From Globicatella sulfidifaciens DSM 15739 (GTDB lineage: Bacteria > Bacillota > Bacilli > Lactobacillales > Aerococcaceae): a stretch of 64,000 nt of DNA. The notes under the pieces are model-generated. The model was not told the DNA's origin. It saw only the letters and a program-made list of their open reading frames with translations, and searched no databases. The position numbers were made by a program, and so were the translations under genes. Shown piece after piece: positions 1-9,872 of the stretch (positions are counted from its first letter, which is position 1; every line of letters begins with the position of its first letter). The DNA is taken from contig NZ_FUWO01000004.1 of the NCBI RefSeq assembly GCF_900167405.1, positions 62,001 to 126,000 on the forward strand. The letters are read 5' to 3'.

Positions 1-182
1 TCATGATAAAAGCAAGAACGAATTTTAATCACTCACGTAATCTTATTATTGCCAGTGCAATGTTAGTCATTGGTTTAGGTGGGGCTGTTTTAGAATTAGG
101 ATCAGCTTTAACCATATCAGGGACCGCTTTAAGTGCTATTGTCGGAGTTATTTTAAATCTAGTCTTACCAGTAGAAGATTAA
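1..182 (+). CDS. uraA: uracil/xanthine permease family (NCS2) protein, C-terminal fragment
   Basis: Only the last 59 codons lie in the window, read from base 3 to the TAA at 180-182; the start is upstream of base 1. The peptide contains RNLIIAS followed by a glycine-rich hydrophobic helix and ends in a second hydrophobic segment and VLPVED. This matches the C-terminal end of UraA/PyrP uracil:proton symporters, membrane proteins with 14 TM segments. The assignment rests on this short tail alone, so another NCS2 permease (xanthine, uric acid) is possible. A strong inverted repeat follows 8 nt after the stop. Confidence 0.6.
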   Translation, partial: MIKARTNFNHSRNLIIASAMLVIGLGGAVLELGSALTISGTALSAIVGVILNLVLPVED

Positions 183-190
183 TAAAAAAC

Positions 191-246
191 AATAGACATT
201 TTCTATTTGTCGCTATCTTAAGTTAGCGCGGTAGAAAATGTCTATT
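191..246. terminator. bidirectional terminator with nested hairpin
   Basis: A perfect 15-bp inverted repeat (191-205 with 232-246) encloses a second perfect 5-bp helix (211-215 with 224-228). The outer arms begin with A-rich and end with T-rich bases, so it can stop transcripts from the permease on the plus strand and from the convergent gene at 264-890 on the minus strand. Confidence 0.75.
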
Positions 247-263
247 TTAGTATTTAGTATGAT

Positions 264-890
264 TCAGCGATGTCGCATTAAAATAAGCGCTGCTGCAATA
301 GGATCGAGTGGTAAACAAAGCTGTTCGAGGCTTTGAAGATTATAGAGTTTTAAACGATCTTGTTTTTGTAGCCAATCAATTAAAAGTGATTTGATAATAG
401 GGATGGTTTTAACAACGCCCTCTACCTCAAAATGTAAGGTAGCGGCTAGTGTTAAAGGAAACCAAGCAATGAGATTGAGTAATGATTGATGGATAATATA
501 TTCAGGCTCATCTTCGTGGATTACTAATAATTCATTACTTTTTAGTTGTTCTAGTCTCGTTTGTTGATGAAAAGAGTAGTGGTGAGAGAGTTTATGAAAA
601 TTTACAGGAAAATTATGATTTAGAAAAGATAATAACTCGTTAAAATATGATTGGCTTTCTATAATGAGATTTTGTTGGTAAGCAGTGACGATTTTAAAAA
701 TAGAATCGCTTAAAAAATCAACAGGTATTGAGTGGGATGGGTCTAGTAATTCTCGCTCAATAATTTTAGCGTAAACCTCCAAGGTTTGTTTTAGTAGTAG
801 ATGTGTTGGAATCCCTATTTTGGATTGTGACCCTTGCAACAAAGGATGAGTACTAATAGTGACAGCACAATTAACGATATGATGCGACAT
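264..890 (-). CDS. hypothetical protein, 208 aa
   Basis: I do not recognise this protein. It starts at an ATG preceded by AAGGAGG at good spacing, so it is very likely translated. It is rich in Leu, Ile, His and Gln, has no signal peptide and no clear transmembrane segment except a weakly hydrophobic stretch around residues 140-160, and carries no catalytic motif I can name. It stands alone between the permease tail (convergent) and livH (divergent). A cre-like sequence lies just upstream of its ribosome binding site. A cytosolic regulator or adaptor is conceivable but unsupported. Confidence 0.6.
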   Translation of the reverse strand: MSHHIVNCAVTISTHPLLQGSQSKIGIPTHLLLKQTLEVYAKIIERELLDPSHSIPVDFLSDSIFKIVTAYQQNLIIESQSYFNELLSFLNHNFPVNFHKLSHHYSFHQQTRLEQLKSNELLVIHEDEPEYIIHQSLLNLIAWFPLTLAATLHFEVEGVVKTIPIIKSLLIDWLQKQDRLKLYNLQSLEQLCLPLDPIAAALILMRHR

Positions 891-904
891 TCTCTAACCT
901 CCTT

Positions 905-919
905 AGGAAAACGTTTACT
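905..919 (-). promoter_or_regulatory. cre-like (CcpA) site upstream of the 264-890 gene
   Basis: AGGAAAACGTTTACT fits the degenerate catabolite-response consensus WTGNAANCGNWNNCW with one mismatch, as judged by eye. It overlaps the first base of the SD region of the minus-strand gene. Such short degenerate sites occur by chance, so this is only a candidate. Confidence 0.3.
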
Positions 920-1014
920 TTATTGTAATAAATTTAACAAAGGAAGTCTAGTCAGGAATTAATGACATGAAAAGGATTTATTCATTAAAAATGATAAAGT
1001 TTCTCATAATTCGA

Positions 1015-1043
1015 TTGAATTAATTGCCGTTTTAAGGTATACT
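1015..1043 (+). promoter_or_regulatory. promoter of the liv operon
   Basis: TTGAAT (1015-1020), a 17-bp spacer and TATACT (1038-1043), about 40 nt before the first livH start codon, form a good sigma-A type promoter. Confidence 0.6.
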
Positions 1044-1084
1044 CCAACTACAAATTAAATTATAGTAAGAAGGGGTTAATGATT

Positions 1085-1963
1085 ATGCAATTATTTATGC
1101 AACAACTCATAAACGGAATTGCCCTGGGGAGTATTTACGCGTTGGTCGCCTTAGGTTATACCATGGTTTATGGAACCATTAAATTAATAAACTTCGCTCA
1201 CGGCGACATCTATATGGTGGGAGCTTTCTTTGGATATTATTTGGTCAGTGTTTTACAAATGAATGTTTATTTAGCGATGATTGTCGCAATGTTCTTTTGT
1301 GCCATTTTAGGAGTGGTGATTGAACGGATTGCGTATAAACCGCTGAGAAATTCAACACGTGTGGCAGCCCTCATTACTGCAATTGGTGTATCATATTTAC
1401 TGCAAAATTCAATGATTTATTTCGTGGGACCTGAAGTTAAGGCCTTTCCAAGTACCGTTACGAACCAAATTTATAGAGTGTTCGGATTGGTAATTAATTC
1501 TAAACAAATACTTGTTTTTATCACAACTGTTATTTTTATGGTTTTATTACAAATCATTGTGAAATATACCAAGATGGGAAAAGCAATGCGTGCAGTAGCG
1601 GTTGATGCAGAAGCGGCTCAATTAATGGGCATCAATGTCGATCGGGTGATTTCTTTTACGTTTGCTCTCGGATCTGGTTTAGCAGGAATTGCGGGTGTAT
1701 TAGTTGGTGTTTATTATAACTCAATTATCCCGACGATGGGGATTACGTATGGATTGAAAGCTTTCGTGGCAGCGGTGGTAGGTGGAATCGGTAGTATTCC
1801 CGGTGCGATGGTTGGTGGTTATTTGATTGGCTTACTAGAAACGATTGTAACTTTCTTAGGATGGTCAACTTATCGTGATGCGGCTGTTTATGGATTATTA
1901 ATTGTTATATTATTAGTATTACCTTCTGGATTATTCGTTAAAAATGTGAGAGAGAAAGTTTAG
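1085..1963 (+). CDS. livH: branched-chain amino acid ABC transporter permease LivH
   Basis: First of two membrane permeases of a LivHMGF-type importer for Leu/Ile/Val (family knowledge). The sequence shows about eight hydrophobic helices, the INFAHGD motif near residue 35 and the cytoplasmic coupling loop around residues 165-190 (MRAVAVD..AAQLMGI) that contacts the ATPases. An ATG also exists at 1079, but the SD AAGGGG (1070-1075) is only 3 nt from it and 9 nt from the ATG at 1085, so the latter is preferred. The next gene starts within 10 nt of the stop. No LivJ/LivK binding protein is encoded beside it. Confidence 0.9.
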   Translation: MQLFMQQLINGIALGSIYALVALGYTMVYGTIKLINFAHGDIYMVGAFFGYYLVSVLQMNVYLAMIVAMFFCAILGVVIERIAYKPLRNSTRVAALITAIGVSYLLQNSMIYFVGPEVKAFPSTVTNQIYRVFGLVINSKQILVFITTVIFMVLLQIIVKYTKMGKAMRAVAVDAEAAQLMGINVDRVISFTFALGSGLAGIAGVLVGVYYNSIIPTMGITYGLKAFVAAVVGGIGSIPGAMVGGYLIGLLETIVTFLGWSTYRDAAVYGLLIVILLVLPSGLFVKNVREKV

Positions 1964-1972
1964 GTGGTCAAG

Positions 1973-2941
1973 ATGCAAAGATTACATTTAAAAAATATCA
2001 TATGGTTACTGACCGCAATTTTAGGATTTGTATTATTGTCATTTTTAGTCAATAGAGGCATTATTAATCGTTTTTATCAAATTACCCTGGTTACTATTAT
2101 GTTGAATATTATTTATGCTGTCGGACTAAATTTAGTCTTAGGAATTGCAGGACAATTTTCTTTAGGACATGCTGCTTTTATCGCAATCGGGGGCTACTCC
2201 AGTGCCATCATTAGTAAATCATTCGAAAATAGTTTAATCGGCATGTTTGTAGGAATGGGGATTGGTGTTGTTTTATCTATTTTACTAGCTTTAATAGTAG
2301 GTATTCCGACATTAAGATTAAAAGGTGATTATTTAGCTATTGCGACTTTAGGTGTTGCAGAAATTGTTCGGGTAGTTATTAACAATATGAGAGATTTAAC
2401 CAATGGGCCAGCAGGAATTAGTGGAATCCCTCTCGTTACAACATGGCAATTAGTTTATTTCTTTTTAGTTATAACGACCATATTTATTCTTAATTATGTC
2501 TATAGTAGTGCTGGGCGTGCGACAATGGCTATACAACAAGATGAAATTGCCGCTGAAGCAATGGGGGTTGATGTTACAAAATATAAAGTGCTAGCATTTG
2601 TCATTGGGGCAATCACCGCCAGTATCGCAGGGGCATTACAAGCGAATTATATTGGTATTGTGACGCCGAGTGATTATACTTTTGCTAAATCAATTGATAT
2701 TTTAATTATTGTGGTGTTTGGTGGAATAGGTAGTTTTACCGGTACCTTTGTAGCCGCCATTATTTTAGGAGTATTAAATGTATTTTTACAAGATTTTGGC
2801 CAATTAAGAATGATCATTTATGGATTTGCGGTTATTTTAATCATGATTTTTAGACCTGGTGGTTTGTTAGGAACTTCAGAATTAAGAATCGGTCAAATAG
2901 TTGCTAATTTGTTTAATCGTCGTAAGGAGGTAGCTAAATGA
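1973..2941 (+). CDS. livM: branched-chain amino acid ABC transporter permease LivM
   Basis: Second permease subunit, about 322 aa with roughly nine hydrophobic helices. Family features include the N-terminal NLVLGIAGQFSLGHAAF region and the coupling loop around DEIAAEAMGVDV. I chose the ATG at 1973 because AGGTGG (1962-1967) is 5 nt upstream; a GTG at 1964 is in frame and would add three residues. The stop overlaps livG by 4 nt (ATGA), indicating translational coupling. Its partner in the membrane heterodimer is LivH. Confidence 0.9.
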   Translation: MQRLHLKNIIWLLTAILGFVLLSFLVNRGIINRFYQITLVTIMLNIIYAVGLNLVLGIAGQFSLGHAAFIAIGGYSSAIISKSFENSLIGMFVGMGIGVVLSILLALIVGIPTLRLKGDYLAIATLGVAEIVRVVINNMRDLTNGPAGISGIPLVTTWQLVYFFLVITTIFILNYVYSSAGRATMAIQQDEIAAEAMGVDVTKYKVLAFVIGAITASIAGALQANYIGIVTPSDYTFAKSIDILIIVVFGGIGSFTGTFVAAIILGVLNVFLQDFGQLRMIIYGFAVILIMIFRPGGLLGTSELRIGQIVANLFNRRKEVAK

Positions 2942-3714
2942 GTTTATTAGAAGTAAATCAGTTGACTAAAAATTTTGGTGGTTTAGCAGCAGTCTCCAAT
3001 GTATCGATGCATTTAGAAAAAAATGAATTAGTGGGACTTATTGGACCTAATGGGGCAGGTAAAACGACGTTTTTTAATTTGTTAACTGGCGTTTATGTGC
3101 CAAGCGAAGGCGAAGTGAAAATGCATACCCACCAAGGGGAGAAAATATTAAATGGACTAAAACCGGATAAAATAAGCAGTTATGGTTTAGCTAGAACATT
3201 TCAAAATATTCGTTTGTTCAAAGATCAACCTGTAATTGAAAATGTCATGGTCGCCATGAATCGTGAACAAGGCAATTCGCTATTTTCAACGATCTTTAGA
3301 ACCAATCAATACTACCAAACAGAAGAAAACTTAAGAGCCGAAGCAATGGAACTATTGAAGATTTTCAATTTAGATCAGTTAGCAAATGAAAAAGCAAAAA
3401 ATCTCGCTTATGGACAACAGCGCCGATTAGAAATTGTTCGAGCGTTGGCGACTAAACCTAAAATTTTATTTTTAGATGAACCAGCGGCTGGAATGAATCC
3501 TAATGAAACCGCAGAATTGACCGAGTTAATTGCACAAATTAGAAAGCAGTTTGATTTGACGATTGTTTTAATTGAACATGATATGTCATTAGTGATGAAA
3601 ATCTGTCAAAGAATATATGTATTGGAGTATGGACGTTTAATCGCTCATGGTACTCCTGAGGAAATTAAACAAAATCCTGATGTTATCAGAGCTTACTTAG
3701 GAGGTGACGAATAA
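2938..3714 (+). CDS. livG: branched-chain amino acid ABC transporter ATP-binding protein LivG
   Basis: Cytoplasmic ATPase subunit, 258 aa, normal length for LivG. Walker A GPNGAGKTT is at residues 36-44, Q-loop in RTFQN near 86-90, signature LAYGQQRR near 157-164, Walker B ILFLDEP near 176-182 and the switch His in IEHDM near 214. The LivG-typical AAGMNPNE follows Walker B. It overlaps livM by 4 nt and livF by 1 nt, so the ATPase pair is made with the permeases from one mRNA. Confidence 0.93.
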   Translation: MSLLEVNQLTKNFGGLAAVSNVSMHLEKNELVGLIGPNGAGKTTFFNLLTGVYVPSEGEVKMHTHQGEKILNGLKPDKISSYGLARTFQNIRLFKDQPVIENVMVAMNREQGNSLFSTIFRTNQYYQTEENLRAEAMELLKIFNLDQLANEKAKNLAYGQQRRLEIVRALATKPKILFLDEPAAGMNPNETAELTELIAQIRKQFDLTIVLIEHDMSLVMKICQRIYVLEYGRLIAHGTPEEIKQNPDVIRAYLGGDE

Positions 3715-4418
3715 TGCTTGTTGTAAATGATTTAGTTGTCAATTATGGTGTGATCAAAGCAGTAACACAAGTTTCGTTTGAAGTTAAAGAAGGCGAAATC
3801 GTCACCTTAATCGGAGCAAATGGTGCTGGAAAGTCAACTATATTGAGAACAATCTCTGGATTGGTAAAACCTACTTCGGGCTCAATGGTGTTTAACAATA
3901 GTGACTTGCTTAAAATGAGTCCACAAAATATTGTAAAAAATGGCCTAATACATGTGCCAGAAGGGCGTCGTGTATTTAAAGGAATGACTGTTAAGGAAAA
4001 TTTAGAAATGGGCGCTTTTCTAAGAAAGGATAAAGAAAACTTAGCGCAGGAAGTAGAAGAGGTTTTTGAGCGATTCCCAGTTCTTAAAGAGAGAATTAAT
4101 CAAGATGCGGCGACCTTATCAGGTGGTGAACAACAAATGTTAGCCATGGGAAGAGCGTTGATGTCAAAACCAAAATTACTATTATTAGATGAACCATCAA
4201 TGGGTCTAGCTCCGATTTTTATCCGAGAAATATTCAATATAATAACGGAAATTAATAAAAAAGGCACGACCATTTTATTAATCGAACAAAATGCCAAAAT
4301 GGCTCTGTCCATTGCCGACCGAGGTTATGTTTTAGAAACAGGCAAAATTGTTTCAAGTGGAGCAGGTCAAGAGTTATTAGCAAGTGATGAAGTTCAAAAA
4401 GCTTATTTAGGAGGTTAA
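3714..4418 (+). CDS. livF: branched-chain amino acid ABC transporter ATP-binding protein LivF
   Basis: Second ATPase, 234 aa. Walker A GANGAGKST spans residues 34-42, the LivF-type VPEGRRVF lies near 81-88, signature LSGGEQQ near 135-141 and Walker B LLLLDEP near 155-161, followed by SMGLAP. It forms a heterodimer with LivG under LivH/LivM (established for the family). It starts in the TAATG overlap with livG. All ATPase motifs are intact. Confidence 0.93.
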   Translation: MLVVNDLVVNYGVIKAVTQVSFEVKEGEIVTLIGANGAGKSTILRTISGLVKPTSGSMVFNNSDLLKMSPQNIVKNGLIHVPEGRRVFKGMTVKENLEMGAFLRKDKENLAQEVEEVFERFPVLKERINQDAATLSGGEQQMLAMGRALMSKPKLLLLDEPSMGLAPIFIREIFNIITEINKKGTTILLIEQNAKMALSIADRGYVLETGKIVSSGAGQELLASDEVQKAYLGG

Positions 4419-4425
4419 GTTAACG

Positions 4426-5073
4426 ATGTATGTAAAAAATTATATGACCACCAATTTGATTGTGATTGGACCGGAAGCATCCATGATAGATGCAAATGAT
4501 TTAATGAAGCAACATAATATTAATCGTTTGCCTGTAGTAGAAAATGAGCGTTTAGTCGGACTCATTACCCGCAGTATTATTGCTGAAAATTCACCATCAG
4601 GTGCGACAAGTTTAAGTAAGTTTGAACTCAATTATCTATTGGATAAAACAAAAGTGAAAGATATTATGGAAAAACAGGTTATCCAAATATCACCTGATCA
4701 TCTGCTTGAAGAAGCAGCTGTCATTATGCGCAATTCAAATATTGGGGTATTAGTGGTAAGTGAAAACAACCAGATAAAAGGAATCATCACGGATAAAGAT
4801 ATTTTTAGAGCCTTTGCTGATATCTCAGGCTATAATATTCCAGGTTCTAGTGTCGTAGTGGAAGTGCAACAAGATCGTCGAGGGGTTATTGAGGAGATAG
4901 GTGATGCATTATTAGAATCAGATTCTAACCTGACAAACTTAGTGGTGTATCATACAGAGGATGGGATTCGAGTCGTTATTCACATTGATAGTGATAATCC
5001 TAGTGATTTAGTTGAAAAACTAAAAAATCGAAATTTAATCGTCAATTCAGTCCAAGTTAAAGAAATGGAATAG
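4426..5073 (+). CDS. CBS-pair/ACT domain protein (AcuB-like)
   Basis: A 215-aa soluble protein with two CBS motifs (about residues 1-60 and 75-130, the second ending in GIITDKDIFRAF) and a C-terminal ACT-like region (about 140-210). CBS pairs bind adenine nucleotides and ACT domains often bind amino acids. It starts 7 nt after livF and ends at a strong terminator, so it is the last gene of the liv operon. A role in sensing amino acid or energy status for the transporter is inference; AcuB-type proteins also occur beside acetoin genes, which are absent here. Confidence 0.75.
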   Translation: MYVKNYMTTNLIVIGPEASMIDANDLMKQHNINRLPVVENERLVGLITRSIIAENSPSGATSLSKFELNYLLDKTKVKDIMEKQVIQISPDHLLEEAAVIMRNSNIGVLVVSENNQIKGIITDKDIFRAFADISGYNIPGSSVVVEVQQDRRGVIEEIGDALLESDSNLTNLVVYHTEDGIRVVIHIDSDNPSDLVEKLKNRNLIVNSVQVKEME

Positions 5074-5109
5074 AAAAATGAGCATTTTTGCTCATTTTTC
5101 TGTTTTTTT
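5074..5109 (+). terminator. terminator of the liv operon
   Basis: An 11-bp perfect stem (5074-5084 with 5089-5099) with a TTTT loop starts immediately after the stop codon and is followed by a T-rich tract to 5109. Confidence 0.85.
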
Positions 5110-5111
5110 AG

Positions 5112-5298
5112 TTGACGGCGCCTATAATTTATGATAAGTTTATGTAGGTGTTTTTAATGACAGATTCCTGAATACCAGTCGTGCTGACTGCTTAAAAACC
5201 CTATCACTAGGAGGCAACAAAGGTTGCTGTAAATTTTTTATTCAAAAATGACACACTTGGATGTGTGGACTAAGATTTTAAGAGAGGAGGACCTTTAA
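5112..5298 (+). promoter_or_regulatory. str operon promoter region and untranslated leader
   Basis: A TTGACG -35-like box (5112-5117) is followed 17 nt later by a weak -10 (TAAGTT), so the exact promoter is uncertain. The leader of about 150 nt holds small hairpins at 5176-5190 and 5213-5228 and the word TGACACACTTGG (5249-5260), which recurs almost exactly in the rpsJ leader. A strong AGAGGAGG precedes rpsL. Confidence 0.5.
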
Positions 5299-5715
5299 AT
5301 GCCAACAATTAATCAATTAGTTAATAAACCACGTAAGTCAAAATCAACTAAATCAAATTCTCCGGCTTTAAATAAAGGTTACAACAGTTTCAAAAAAACC
5401 CAAATAGATACATTCTCACCTCAAAAACGTGGTGTTTGTACACGTGTGGGTACTATGACACCTAAAAAACCTAACTCAGCATTACGTAAATATGCCCGTG
5501 TTCGTTTATCAAACTTAATGGAAGTTACAGCTTATATCCCAGGGATTGGCCATAACTTACAAGAACACAGTGTGGTTTTAATCCGTGGCGGTCGTGTTAA
5601 AGACTTACCAGGGGTACGTTACCACATCGTTCGTGGTGCTTTAGATACAGCAGGGGTTAATAACCGTGCTCAAAGCCGTTCAAAATACGGTACTAAAAAA
5701 CCTAAATCTAAATAA
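5299..5715 (+). CDS. rpsL: 30S ribosomal protein S12
   Basis: uS12 of the decoding centre, 138 aa, with the conserved [11 protein letters not shown] at residues 54-64 and [12 protein letters not shown] at 97-108. Lys56 and Lys101, positions where substitutions confer streptomycin resistance in other bacteria, are wild type. It is the first gene of the str operon; SD AGAGGAGG lies upstream and rpsG follows after 52 nt. The length is typical for Firmicutes. Confidence 0.97.
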   Translation: MPTINQLVNKPRKSKSTKSNSPALNKGYNSFKKTQIDTFSPQKRGVCTRVGTMTPKKPNSALRKYARVRLSNLMEVTAYIPGIGHNLQEHSVVLIRGGRVKDLPGVRYHIVRGALDTAGVNNRAQSRSKYGTKKPKSK

Positions 5716-5767
5716 TCAATTAAAATAGAGACTTAAATAAATACAATTTCAGAAAGGAGGATTTTGA

Positions 5768-6238
5768 ATGCCTCGTAAAGGAGCAATCGCTAAACGTGAA
5801 GTTTTAGCAGATCCAATTTATAATTCAAAATTAGTTACCCGTACAATTAACCGTTTAATGGTTGATGGAAAACGTGGTAAAGCTGCAACAATCTTATATT
5901 CAGCTTTCGATATTATCCGTGAACAAACAGGCCAAGATCCATTAGAAGTTTTTGATCAAGCAATTGAAAACATTATGCCATTATTAGAAGTTAAAGCTCG
6001 TCGTGTCGGTGGTGCCAACTTCCAAGTGCCAGTAGAAGTTCGTCCAGAACGTCGCTATACTTTAGCTATCCGTTGGTTAGTGAACTACTCACGTCTACGT
6101 GGTGAAAAAACAATGGAAACTCGTTTAGCTCGTGAAATCATGGATGCTGCCAACAATACAGGTGCTTCAGTTCGTAAACGTGAAGACACACATAAAATGG
6201 CAGAAGCAAATAAAGCATTTGCACACTACCGCTGGTAA
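5768..6238 (+). CDS. rpsG: 30S ribosomal protein S7
   Basis: uS7, 156 aa, primary binder of the 3' major domain of 16S rRNA that nucleates the 30S head. It shows MPRKG at the start, the central [20 protein letters not shown] stretch and the C-terminal [23 protein letters not shown] precedes the ATG. The gap to fusA is 101 nt and contains a hairpin. Confidence 0.97.
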   Translation: MPRKGAIAKREVLADPIYNSKLVTRTINRLMVDGKRGKAATILYSAFDIIREQTGQDPLEVFDQAIENIMPLLEVKARRVGGANFQVPVEVRPERRYTLAIRWLVNYSRLRGEKTMETRLAREIMDAANNTGASVRKREDTHKMAEANKAFAHYRW

Positions 6239-6261
6239 GATTTTTATGTTAGAATTTTTAA

Positions 6262-6295
6262 TGACAGCATTTTATTTAATGGTAAAATGCAGTCA
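6262..6295 (+). other. hairpin in the rpsG-fusA gap
   Basis: Thirteen-base arms (6262-6274 and 6283-6295) pair with one mismatch around an 8-nt loop. Only a short T-rich tract (TTTGTT) follows, so it would be a partial terminator, an RNA processing site or a protein binding site on the mRNA. No good separate promoter for fusA was seen downstream. Confidence 0.5.
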
Positions 6296-6339
6296 TTTGT
6301 TGACATCTACTCAGAAAATGAAAGAGGGGTATATTTCAG

Positions 6340-8430
6340 ATGGCAAAACGAGAGTTTTCTCTTGAAAAAACACGTAATATCGGTATCATGGCTCACATCG
6401 ATGCTGGTAAGACAACAACGACAGAACGTATCTTGTACTATACTGGTCGTATCCATAAAATTGGTGAAACTCATGAGGGTGGAGCTCAAATGGACTGGAT
6501 GGAACAAGAACAGGAACGTGGTATTACCATTACTTCAGCTGCAACAACAGCTCAATGGGACAACCATCGTGTAAACATTATCGATACTCCAGGACACGTG
6601 GACTTTACTGTCGAAGTAGAACGTTCATTACGTGTATTGGACGGTGCGGTCGCATTATTAGACGGACAATCAGGTGTAGAACCTCAAACTGAAACAGTTT
6701 GGCGTCAAGCAAGTGCGTATAATGTTCCTCGTATTGTATTCGTTAATAAAATGGATAAAACCGGTGCTGACTTCTTATATTCAGTAGGAACAATCCATAA
6801 CCGATTACAAGCGAATGCTCACCCTGTTCAATTACCTATTGGTGCTGAAGATAACTTCAGAGGTATCATTGATTTATTAAATATGAGAGCTTACTTATAT
6901 AATAACGATTTAGGTACTGATATCGAAGAAATTGATATACCTGAAGAATACCAAGAATTAGCAGAAGAATGGCGTGGTAAATTAGTTGAAGCTGTTGCTG
7001 AAACAGATGAAGATTTAATGATGGCTTACCTTGAAGGTGAAGAAATTGACGTACCAACATTAAAAGCAGCTATTCGTAAAGCAACTGTAGCAGCAGAATT
7101 TTATCCAGTATTCTGTGGTTCAGCTTTCAAAAACAAAGGAGTTCAATTATTACTTGATGGTGTAATTGATTATTTACCTGCACCAATCGATATTCCTTCC
7201 ATTAAAGGAACTTTACCTGATACAGGTGAAGAAGTAGAACGTCATGCAGATGACTCAGAACCTTTCTCAGCACTAGCATTTAAAGTTATGACAGACCCAT
7301 TCGTTGGTCGTTTAACATTCTTCCGTGTTTACTCAGGAACTTTAGAAGCAGGTTCATACGTTAAGAACTCTACTAAAGGGAAACGTGAACGTGTAGGACG
7401 TATCTTACAAATGCATGCTAACTCTCGTCAAGAGATTGCAGAAGTATTCTCTGGAGACATTGCTGCAGCAGTAGGATTAAAAGATACAGGTACTGGTGAC
7501 ACTTTATGTGATGAAAAAGAAGAAGTTATCTTAGAATCAATGGAATTCCCAGAACCAGTTATTGAAGTTGCAATTGAACCAAACTCAAAAGCAGATCAAG
7601 ATAAAATGGGGATTGCATTACAAAAACTATCTGAAGAAGATCCAACATTCCGTGCATCAACTAACCATGAAACTGGACAAACAATCATCGCTGGTATGGG
7701 TGAGTTACACTTAGATATTATCGTTGACCGTTTGAAACGTGAATTTAAAGTTGAAGCAACTGTAGGTGCTCCGCAAGTTTCATATCGTGAAACATTCCGT
7801 GGTACTACTCAAGCAGAAGGTAAATTTGTTCGTCAATCAGGTGGTAAAGGTCAATACGGTCACGTATGGATTGAATTTACACCAAATGAAGAAGGTAAAG
7901 GATTCGAATTCGAAAACGCGATTGTTGGTGGGGTTGTTCCTCGTGAATATATCCCTGCAGTCGAAGCCGGCTTGAAAGATGCAATGGAAAACGGTGTGTT
8001 AGCTGGTTTCCCATTAGTTGACATTAAAGCTAAATTGTATGATGGATCATACCACGATGTCGATTCATCAGAAACAGCCTTTAAAGTAGCAGCTTCAATG
8101 GCATTGAAAGCAGCTGCGAAAAAAGCTAATCCATCTATTTTAGAACCAATGATGGCCGTAGAAATTACGGTTCCTGAAGAATACTTCGGTGATGTAATGG
8201 GTCACATCAACGCTCGTCGTGGACGTGTTGAAGGTTCAGAAATTCGTGGTAATGCACAAGTCGTTAAAGGAATGATTCCTTTAGCAGAAATGTTTGGATA
8301 TGCAACTACATTACGTTCAGCAACTCAAGGACGTGGTACATTCTCAATGACATTTGATCACTATGAAGATGTTCCTAAATCAATTGCTGAGGAAATCATT
8401 GCAAAATACGGTACTAAATCAGCTGAATAA
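6340..8430 (+). CDS. fusA: elongation factor G
   Basis: Ribosomal translocase GTPase, 696 aa, full length. G1 AHIDAGKT is at residues 18-25, the switch II DTPGH near 83-87 and G4 NKMD near 137-140; domains II to V follow, including the domain [11 protein letters not shown] region. It is part of the str operon between rpsG and tuf. SD AAAGAGGGG is 10 nt before the ATG. Nothing is missing or unusual. Confidence 0.97.
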   Translation: MAKREFSLEKTRNIGIMAHIDAGKTTTTERILYYTGRIHKIGETHEGGAQMDWMEQEQERGITITSAATTAQWDNHRVNIIDTPGHVDFTVEVERSLRVLDGAVALLDGQSGVEPQTETVWRQASAYNVPRIVFVNKMDKTGADFLYSVGTIHNRLQANAHPVQLPIGAEDNFRGIIDLLNMRAYLYNNDLGTDIEEIDIPEEYQELAEEWRGKLVEAVAETDEDLMMAYLEGEEIDVPTLKAAIRKATVAAEFYPVFCGSAFKNKGVQLLLDGVIDYLPAPIDIPSIKGTLPDTGEEVERHADDSEPFSALAFKVMTDPFVGRLTFFRVYSGTLEAGSYVKNSTKGKRERVGRILQMHANSRQEIAEVFSGDIAAAVGLKDTGTGDTLCDEKEEVILESMEFPEPVIEVAIEPNSKADQDKMGIALQKLSEEDPTFRASTNHETGQTIIAGMGELHLDIIVDRLKREFKVEATVGAPQVSYRETFRGTTQAEGKFVRQSGGKGQYGHVWIEFTPNEEGKGFEFENAIVGGVVPREYIPAVEAGLKDAMENGVLAGFPLVDIKAKLYDGSYHDVDSSETAFKVAASMALKAAAKKANPSILEPMMAVEITVPEEYFGDVMGHINARRGRVEGSEIRGNAQVVKGMIPLAEMFGYATTLRSATQGRGTFSMTFDHYEDVPKSIAEEIIAKYGTKSAE

Positions 8431-8469
8431 GCCTGAATTAGCACACTAAAATCTAGAAGAACTGTATTA

Positions 8470-8498
8470 TTGAAATTATGGTCCTTTCTAGGTATAAT
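8470..8498 (+). promoter_or_regulatory. internal promoter for tuf
   Basis: TTGAAA (8470-8475), exactly 17 nt, then a perfect TATAAT (8493-8498) lie in the 128-nt fusA-tuf gap, about 60 nt before the tuf start. This would let EF-Tu be made in excess of EF-G. Confidence 0.75.
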
Positions 8499-8558
8499 AA
8501 TTATGATAGATTAATCATCTATAAAAATAGAACTCATTCTTAGGAGGAATTAACTAAA

Positions 8559-9746
8559 ATGGCAAAAGAAAAATTTGACCGCTCAAAACCACACGTTAAC
8601 GTTGGTACATTAGGACACGTTGACCACGGTAAAACAACATTATCAGCAGCTATCGCAACAGTATTATCAAAACAAGGTTTCGGATCTGCACAAGCTTACG
8701 ACCAAATCGATAACGCTCCAGAAGAAAAAGAACGTGGAATCACAATCAATACTTCTCATATCGAGTATGAAACAGCTAACCGTCACTACGCTCACGTTGA
8801 CTGTCCAGGACACGCGGACTACGTTAAAAACATGATCACTGGTGCTGCTCAAATGGACGGTGCAATCTTAGTAGTTTCTGCAGCTGATGGTCCAATGCCT
8901 CAAACGCGTGAACATATCTTATTATCACGTCAAGTAGGTGTTCCTTACATGGTTGTCTTCTTAAACAAAGTTGACATGGTTGACGATGAAGAATTATTAG
9001 AATTAGTTGAAATGGAAGTTCGTGATTTATTATCTGAATACGAATTCCCTGGAGACGACGTTCCAGTAATCGCTGGTTCAGCTTTAAAAGCTTTAGAAGG
9101 CGAAGAACAATATGAAGCTAAAGTATTAGAATTAATGGAAGCTGTAGATACTTACATTCCAGAACCAGTTCGTGATACTGAAAAACCATTCATGATGCCA
9201 GTTGAAGACGTGTTCTCAATCACAGGTCGTGGTACAGTTGCTACTGGACGTGTTGAACGTGGACAAGTTAAAGTTGGTGACGAAGTTGAAATCGTTGGTA
9301 TTGCTGAAGAAATTAGCAAAACAACTGTAACTGGTGTTGAAATGTTCCGTAAATTATTAGATTACGCTGAAGCTGGAGATAACATTGGTGCGTTATTACG
9401 TGGTGTTACACGTGAACAAATCCAACGTGGTCAAGTATTAGCAAAACCAGGAACAATTACACCTCATACTAAATTCGAGGCTGAAGTTTACGTATTATCA
9501 AAAGAAGAAGGTGGACGTCATACTCCATTCTTCGCTAACTACCGTCCTCAATTCTACTTCCGTACAACTGACGTTACAGGTGTTGTAGAATTACCAGAAG
9601 GTACAGAAATGGTAATGCCTGGAGATAACGTATCAATGACAGTTGAATTAATTCACCCAATCGCGATTGAAGATGGAACTCGTTTCTCTATCCGTGAAGG
9701 TGGACGTACTGTTGGTGCTGGTACTGTTACTAAAGTTGTTCAATAA
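8559..9746 (+). CDS. tuf: elongation factor Tu
   Basis: GTPase that delivers aminoacyl-tRNA to the ribosome, 395 aa. G1 GHVDHGKT at residues 19-26, DCPGHADY near 81-88 and NKVDMVDD near 136-143 are intact, followed by two beta-barrel domains. SD TTAGGAGG precedes the ATG. It has its own promoter and its own terminator, so it can be transcribed with or apart from the rest of the str operon. Confidence 0.98.
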   Translation: MAKEKFDRSKPHVNVGTLGHVDHGKTTLSAAIATVLSKQGFGSAQAYDQIDNAPEEKERGITINTSHIEYETANRHYAHVDCPGHADYVKNMITGAAQMDGAILVVSAADGPMPQTREHILLSRQVGVPYMVVFLNKVDMVDDEELLELVEMEVRDLLSEYEFPGDDVPVIAGSALKALEGEEQYEAKVLELMEAVDTYIPEPVRDTEKPFMMPVEDVFSITGRGTVATGRVERGQVKVGDEVEIVGIAEEISKTTVTGVEMFRKLLDYAEAGDNIGALLRGVTREQIQRGQVLAKPGTITPHTKFEAEVYVLSKEEGGRHTPFFANYRPQFYFRTTDVTGVVELPEGTEMVMPGDNVSMTVELIHPIAIEDGTRFSIREGGRTVGAGTVTKVVQ

Positions 9747-9763
9747 TTTTAATTAAATTATAT

Positions 9764-9796
9764 AGGTGATTGATTTAGGTCAATCACCTTTTTTTA
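9764..9796 (+). terminator. terminator of tuf
   Basis: A 10-bp perfect stem (9764-9773 with 9780-9789), 6-nt loop and a run of T's after the stem. Confidence 0.9.
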
Positions 9797-9872
9797 CGTT
9801 TAAAATTGAATCTCTCTGTAATGAGGAGGCGCTTTCTCTATCGATACAAAAAACAAAAGCTCTTTTTCAAAT

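Noticed and set aside
6299-6328. Separate fusA promoter from TTGACA at 6300-6305
   Set aside because: No -10-like hexamer occurs at 16-18 nt; the match is probably chance.
7766-7975. Small reading frames inside fusA, tuf, rpsG, rho and other genes
   Set aside because: They overlap conserved genes in other frames, lack ribosome binding sites and show no family features.
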